Source: Dyella halodurans
GTDB taxonomy: Bacteria; Pseudomonadota; Gammaproteobacteria; Xanthomonadales; Rhodanobacteraceae
Direction of reading: 5' to 3'
Assembly (NCBI RefSeq): GCF_026283925.1
Contig: NZ_JAPDPF010000012.1
Coordinates: 1-64,000, forward strand
DNA length: 64,000 nucleotides
The notes under the pieces were generated by a model. It had not been told where the DNA came from, made no database searches, and worked only from the letters and a program-made list of their open reading frames with translations. The position numbers and the translations under genes were made by a program. Of this stretch, positions 60,323 to 64,000 are shown piece after piece; position 1 is the stretch's first letter, and every line of letters begins with the position of its first letter.

Positions 60323-61108
60323 GTGGTGAAACCACTTCCCCGCCTGCGTCTGCAGGGTTTCAACAACCTGACCAAGGCGTTGAGCTTCAACATCTACGAC
60401 ATCTGCTATGCGGTGTCCGAAGAACAGCGTCAACGCTATATCGAATACATCGATGAGCAGTATGACGCCGACCGTCTCACCCAGATCCTGACGGATGTGG
60501 CCGAGATCATTGGCGCCAACATCCTGAACATCGCACGCCAGGATTACGATCCGCAAGGTGCATCGGTCACCATCCTCATCTCCGAGGAGCCGGTGGTCGA
60601 GAAGCTGGGCCGCGACACCATCTCCGGTGCCGTGGTGGCGCATATGGACAAGAGCCACATCACCGTCCATACCTACCCGGAAACGCACCCGCACAACGGT
60701 ATCGCGACGTTCCGCGCGGATATCGACGTGGCGACCTGCGGCGTCATTTCCCCGCTGAAGGCCCTGAACTACCTGATCGACAGCTTCGAGTCCGATATCG
60801 TCATCGCCGACTATCGCGTGCGCGGCTTTACCCGCGACGTGAAGGGCAAGAAGCACTTCATCGATCACAAGATCAACTCCGTACAGGACTACCTGGCCAA
60901 GCACATTCGCCAGAAGTACGAGATGTTCGACGTGAACGTGTACCAGGAAAACATGTTCCACACGAAGATGCACATCAAGGATTTCGACCTGGATACGTAT
61001 CTGTTCGAGGCGCATGCCGACGATCTCTCGTTCAAGGAGCGCCAGCGCATCGAGTCGCTGCTGCGCCGCGAGATCGAGGAGCTGTTCCACGGCCGCAACC
61101 TGATGTGA
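60323..61108 (+). CDS. speD: S-adenosylmethionine decarboxylase proenzyme
   Basis: 261 residues, the E. coli-like class. It is cleaved between Lys110 and Ser111 in [20 protein letters not shown], turning Ser111 into the pyruvoyl cofactor; Cys139 (DVATCGVIS) is the proton donor. The product, decarboxylated SAM, is the aminopropyl donor for spermidine. The start is GTG at 60323, with GGAGA 7 nt upstream. Divergent from clp and followed by a strong terminator. speE is not adjacent. Confidence 0.96.
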   Translation: MVKPLPRLRLQGFNNLTKALSFNIYDICYAVSEEQRQRYIEYIDEQYDADRLTQILTDVAEIIGANILNIARQDYDPQGASVTILISEEPVVEKLGRDTISGAVVAHMDKSHITVHTYPETHPHNGIATFRADIDVATCGVISPLKALNYLIDSFESDIVIADYRVRGFTRDVKGKKHFIDHKINSVQDYLAKHIRQKYEMFDVNVYQENMFHTKMHIKDFDLDTYLFEAHADDLSFKERQRIESLLRREIEELFHGRNLM

Positions 61109-61126
61109 CCTTCGGGTGCGAGCGAT

Positions 61127-61155
61127 AAAAAACCCGCCGAAAGGCGGGTTTTTTA
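61127..61155 (+). terminator. Intrinsic terminator of speD
   Basis: AAAAAACCCGCC and GGCGGGTTTTTT form a 12-bp stem with loop GAAA, 18 nt after the stop; the T-run ends the stem. Nearly the same hairpin ends aceE. Confidence 0.92.
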
Positions 61156-61168
61156 TTCCGATTGCCCC

Positions 61169-61252
61169 TGTAGGAGCGCACCCTGTGTGCGAAAAGCCTA
61201 CGAAGCGCAGACGCCGTCGCAAGCCCGATCGCGCACAGGGTGCGCTCCTACA
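61169..61252. repeat. Paired GTAG-type REP element (BIME), copy B
   Basis: TGTAGGAGCGCACCCTGTGT plus GCGA (61169-61192) and the inverted arm at 61229-61252 match in 23 of 24 positions, with a 36-nt spacer. It lies between speD and coq7, which converge, and is nearly identical in arm sequence to the copy at 41948. Confidence 0.85.
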
Positions 61253-61268
61253 CAGAGGGGCGCGCGGT

Positions 61269-61910
61269 CTAAACGCGGTAGGCCACCGCTTTCATCACCA
61301 TCGAGCTCAGGTGCATGAGCCCCGGGATCGGGAACGGCAGGTCGATGCCGCCGCGCAGCTTGGCCTCATGCGCATGGCGTACCTCGTCGGCCTGCATCTG
61401 CGTAAGGATCGCGCGCGAACGCTCGTCCTGCGGCGGCAGCTTGTCCAGGTGCTCTTCCAGATGCGCTTCCACCTGGCGCTCCGTCTCGACCACGAAACCC
61501 AGGCTCACCGGATCACCGGCTAGTGCGGCAGCGGCTCCGATCACATAGCTGCCCGCGTACCACAGTGGATTGAGCAGGCTGGGGCGACTGTCCAGTTCCT
61601 TAAGGCGCTCCGCGCACCAGGCCAGATGGTCAGTTTCCTCACTGGCGGCATGTTCCAGGTGCTCGCGGTTCTCCTCGCTGCGCGCCAACGCGGCCTGGCC
61701 GTCATACAGCGCCTGGGCGCAAACCTCGCCGGTGTGGTTGATGCGCATCAGCCCGGCGGCGTGGCGGCGCTCGGCGTCGTCCATGTCGGACTCGTCAAAC
61801 GCCTCGGCGGGCGAGGCCCGGCCGGCTTCCGGCGAACCGGCCACGGTTTCCAGTGCGCGTTCGAGGCCAGCCAGCAAACGATCAAGCGGGGAAAGCGTGC
61901 GTGCGTTCAT
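61269..61910 (-). CDS. coq7: 2-polyprenyl-3-methyl-6-methoxy-1,4-benzoquinone hydroxylase (Coq7)
   Basis: 213 residues. Di-iron hydroxylase of ubiquinone synthesis (C6 step). Ligands are in [33 protein letters not shown] and [15 protein letters not shown], with [15 protein letters not shown] completing the EExxH set. Start 61910 has GAGGT 7 nt upstream. It begins 10 nt after the stop of the Fe-S gene, so the two form an operon. A UbiM-like hydroxylase at 3838 could do the same step. Confidence 0.95.
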   Translation of the reverse strand: MNARTLSPLDRLLAGLERALETVAGSPEAGRASPAEAFDESDMDDAERRHAAGLMRINHTGEVCAQALYDGQAALARSEENREHLEHAASEETDHLAWCAERLKELDSRPSLLNPLWYAGSYVIGAAAALAGDPVSLGFVVETERQVEAHLEEHLDKLPPQDERSRAILTQMQADEVRHAHEAKLRGGIDLPFPIPGLMHLSSMVMKAVAYRV

Positions 61911-61920
61911 GGCGGTACCT

Positions 61921-63123
61921 CTAAGGGATCAATTGCTGGGCCAGCAAGGTCAGTGGGTGCAGGTGTGGCCAGTGCCGGCCGCCTTCGTCCATCCCTGCGG
62001 CCAGATGCAGGCGGCAACCGATATTGGACGACAACAGCTGCTGGGGTGCCAAGGCGGCAATTTGTTCCAACGTGGCGTCGCGCAGGCGCGCGGCGCGCTG
62101 CGGAAACTCCAGCATGTGGGAGCCGGCGGCACCGCAGCAGTGCGGCGGACGTGGCAGCGGCTTCACTTCCAGCTGTGGCACCTGGCGCAGCAAACCAAGC
62201 AGGGCGGTTTCGCTGCGCGCCACATTGACTTGCGTGCAGGGCAAATGCACGGCAACGCGTCGGGCCAGCGGCTGGAAGCGCAACTGATTCGCACGCGCGG
62301 AAAGCAGGGTGATCGGGTCCGCAACCGTGACGCCCGGCAGGGCGCGCCTTAGCGTGCCCAGGCAGCCTGGCGTGACCGACACCAAAGACTGGGCTCCCGC
62401 CGCCTGCCACGCGTCCCGCACGCGTTGTGCGGCGCGCTCGGCGCCCTCGGCTTCGCCGCCGTGCAGATCGATGGCGCCACAGCAGAAGGCGGGCAGCAGG
62501 GAAACCCGATAGCCCGCCGCGCGCAGCAAGGTGATGGCCGCCTGCTGGGCCTGGGCATCCTCGATGCTGGCGACGCAGCCTGGAAACAGCGCGACGCCTG
62601 GTTCGGCCGACGGAGCGTCGGCCGGGGGCGTTGGCAGTGCGGCCTGATTCGGCGCATCCGTCAGCGTGCCCAGAGCGGCGCGCCACGCCGAGGCGGGCGG
62701 CAGTCGCTGCGCAAGGCGCCGTTTCCAGTGAGCGAGCCTGAACATGCGGGCGAGACGGCTAGCGAGCCGCCATAAGGCAGGTCGCTTGATCAGTGCCAGC
62801 AGCAGCCGTGGTCGATCCGGTGCAGGTCCCAACAGGGCACGCGTTTCCACCAGCAGCTCGCCATACTGCACATTGGCCGGGCAGACCCGCTCGCAGTTCA
62901 GGCAACCCAGGCAATGATCCAGGTGTTCCCGCAGCGCTGCCGTGGGTTCCACCTCGCCCCGCGCCAGCGCGGCCGCTATGGCGATGCGGCCGCGCGGCGA
63001 CTCCGCCTCGTTGCCATCCAGGGCATAGGTTGGGCACACCGGCAGGCACAGCCCGCACTGGACGCACTGGTCCGCCAACGAGGCAATGCGTAGGGGGGGC
63101 TTTTCATCGGGCATGCCGATCAT
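61921..63123 (-). CDS. GlcF-like (Fe-S)-binding oxidoreductase subunit
   Basis: 400 residues. Two 4Fe-4S clusters at the N-terminus ([33 protein letters not shown]) and two CCG-type domains ([27 protein letters not shown]) typical of GlcF/LutA/HdrD-like subunits. In E. coli GlcF works with GlcD and GlcE to oxidise glycolate; those partners are not adjacent, so the true partner is unknown. It is transcribed before coq7, a pairing also seen in some Xanthomonas-like genomes, from memory. The start is ATG at 63123, with 63114 as an alternative. Confidence 0.87.
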   Translation of the reverse strand: MIGMPDEKPPLRIASLADQCVQCGLCLPVCPTYALDGNEAESPRGRIAIAAALARGEVEPTAALREHLDHCLGCLNCERVCPANVQYGELLVETRALLGPAPDRPRLLLALIKRPALWRLASRLARMFRLAHWKRRLAQRLPPASAWRAALGTLTDAPNQAALPTPPADAPSAEPGVALFPGCVASIEDAQAQQAAITLLRAAGYRVSLLPAFCCGAIDLHGGEAEGAERAAQRVRDAWQAAGAQSLVSVTPGCLGTLRRALPGVTVADPITLLSARANQLRFQPLARRVAVHLPCTQVNVARSETALLGLLRQVPQLEVKPLPRPPHCCGAAGSHMLEFPQRAARLRDATLEQIAALAPQQLLSSNIGCRLHLAAGMDEGGRHWPHLHPLTLLAQQLIP

Positions 63124-63161
63124 GCTATCATCGCCAGCTCGCAGCCCGCCGGTCGGTGGGC

Positions 63162-63191
63162 TTGCGCGATTGATGAAAACTCCGTTATCAT
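63162..63191 (+). promoter_or_regulatory. Probable promoter of rplM-rpsI
   Basis: TTGCGC (63162-63167) and TATCAT (63186-63191) are 18 nt apart; TTATCA at 17 nt is an alternative reading. It would give a leader of about 57 nt before rplM. Confidence 0.45.
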
Positions 63192-63221
63192 CTCGCGCCT
63201 TTGTTCCACCGATTACGTGTA

Positions 63222-63236
63222 CCGCCCTGGTGGCGG
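63222..63236 (+). promoter_or_regulatory. Hairpin in the rplM leader, possible autoregulatory site
   Basis: CCGCC-CTGGT-GGCGG is a 5-bp stem in the leader, 18 nt before the rplM start codon. In E. coli, L13 represses its own operon by binding the mRNA leader; this hairpin could be a counterpart, but the resemblance is only positional. Confidence 0.3.
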
Positions 63237-63254
63237 CAGACTAGGTATTCTGAA

Positions 63255-63683
63255 ATGAAAACGTTCAGCGCCAAGCCGGAAAGCGTCAAGCGCGATTGGT
63301 TCGTGATTGATGCAACGGACAAGACGCTCGGTCGTCTGTCGACCGAGATCGCCCGCCGTCTGCGCGGCAAGCACAAGCCCGAGTTCACTCCTCACGTCGA
63401 CACGGGCGATTATATCGTCGTGGTCAACGCCGAGAAGGTTGCCGTCACTGGCGCCAAGCTGGACGACAAGATGTACCACCGCTTCACCGGCTACGTCGGC
63501 AACCTGAAGACCATGAGTCTCAAGGATCTGCTGGCCACGCACCCGGAGCGCGTGATCGAAATCGCCGTCAAGGGCATGCTGCCGAAGAATCCGCTCGGCC
63601 GCGCGATGTACCGCAAGCTCAAGGTGTACGGCGGTGCCGAACATCCGCATACCGCACAGCAGCCGCAGGCGCTGGAACTCTAA
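63255..63683 (+). CDS. rplM: 50S ribosomal protein L13
   Basis: 142 residues, the standard size. [60 protein letters not shown] and [20 protein letters not shown] are typical of L13. The in-frame ATG at 63201 is not the start; MKTFS is conserved. rpsI follows after 9 nt. Confidence 0.98.
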   Translation: MKTFSAKPESVKRDWFVIDATDKTLGRLSTEIARRLRGKHKPEFTPHVDTGDYIVVVNAEKVAVTGAKLDDKMYHRFTGYVGNLKTMSLKDLLATHPERVIEIAVKGMLPKNPLGRAMYRKLKVYGGAEHPHTAQQPQALEL

Positions 63684-63692
63684 GGAACCATC

Positions 63693-64000
63693 ATGGCGAT
63701 CCAGCAAAATTACGGCACCGGCCGCCGCAAGACCTCCGCCGCCCGCGTGTTCCTGCGCAAGGGCAAGGGCGAGATCATCGTCAACGGCAAGAGCCTCGAG
63801 CAGTTTTTCGGTCGTGAAACCTCGTGCATGATCGTGCGCCAGCCGCTCGAACTGATCCAGGCTAGCGACAAGTTCGACGTCAATGTCACCGTTGCCGGCG
63901 GCGGCATCACCGGCCAGGCCGGTGCGATCCGTCTCGGCATCGCCCGTGCGCTGATCGAGTACGACGAAACCCTGAAGCCGCAGCTCCGCAAGGCTGGCTT
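63693..64000 (+). CDS. rpsI: 30S ribosomal protein S9 (partial, runs off the window)
   Basis: The first 102 codons are present: [40 protein letters not shown] and [16 protein letters not shown] are S9 signatures. The C-terminal tail that reaches the P-site tRNA lies beyond the window. An AAGGAA site precedes the ATG. It is cotranscribed with rplM. Confidence 0.98.
   Translation, partial: MAIQQNYGTGRRKTSAARVFLRKGKGEIIVNGKSLEQFFGRETSCMIVRQPLELIQASDKFDVNVTVAGGGITGQAGAIRLGIARALIEYDETLKPQLRKAG

Noticed and set aside
1-64000. CRISPR arrays, tRNA genes, rRNA genes or prophage modules
   Set aside because: No regularly spaced direct repeats, no tRNA-like cloverleaf with the usual TTCGA arm, and no phage structural, integrase or lysis genes were seen. 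Reading was by eye, so a weak tRNA could be missed.

Overview
The window is chromosomal DNA from a GC-rich gammaproteobacterium. It most likely belongs to the Xanthomonadales, family Rhodanobacteraceae (Dyella, Luteibacter, Rhodanobacter or a relative). I infer this from a Clp-type CRP regulator divergent from speD, a DUF3247 protein, DUF2884 and DUF2845 proteins, a Lpd with its own lipoyl domain, a TonB receptor paired with a TPR-sulfotransferase, and REP elements beginning with GTAG. Apart from a gene fragment at the left edge there is no sign of an insertion sequence, prophage or CRISPR array, and I found no tRNA or rRNA gene.

Layout. 1-3.4 kb: a gene tail, a REP-like repeat, then aceE with a clear sigma70-type promoter and an intrinsic terminator. 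3.4-9.8 kb: a small membrane-anchored protein, a UbiH/UbiM-type hydroxylase, an MFS exporter, a DUF3247 protein, two lipoproteins, a ferritin-like protein and a universal stress protein. 10-20.5 kb: many small envelope proteins (secreted protein, periplasmic Bcp peroxiredoxin, two DUF2884 paralogues, tandem DUF2845 paralogues), LtrA, a ketopantoate-reductase-like gene coupled to an FAD dehydrogenase, and MscS. 20.8-24.4 kb: aceF and lpd, completing the pyruvate dehydrogenase complex that aceE begins 17 kb away. 24.4-34.6 kb: membrane and secreted unknowns, the TonB receptor/sulfotransferase pair, dinB and a DUF1704 (QEGLA) protein.

34.9-42.7 kb: amino acid permease, a large lipoprotein glycoside hydrolase, a purC operon, a cytochrome c/DnaJ-like pair and rpe. 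42.7-46.8 kb: a stretch with two leftward intrinsic terminators and an overlooked 39-residue membrane ORF, followed by a response regulator/periplasmic protein/histidine kinase operon of the dedicated-sortase type, with no sortase visible. 47-58.3 kb: trpE and trpGDC separated by 5.2 kb holding a secreted chorismate-lyase-fold protein, a lipoprotein and three peptidoglycan enzymes. 58.3-61.1 kb: a MarR-GNAT fusion behind a 34-bp palindrome, then clp divergent from speD. 61.2-64 kb: coq7 with a GlcF-like Fe-S protein, then rplM and the start of rpsI.

Themes: central carbon metabolism (PDH, rpe), ubiquinone hydroxylation by two unrelated enzyme types, chorismate use, envelope and peptidoglycan upkeep, and Clp/two-component regulation. 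Most genes are ordinary chromosomal genes. The most unusual points are the sortase-type two-component operon without a sortase, the palindrome before the MarR-GNAT gene, the secreted UbiC-like protein, and the small ORF with its terminators.
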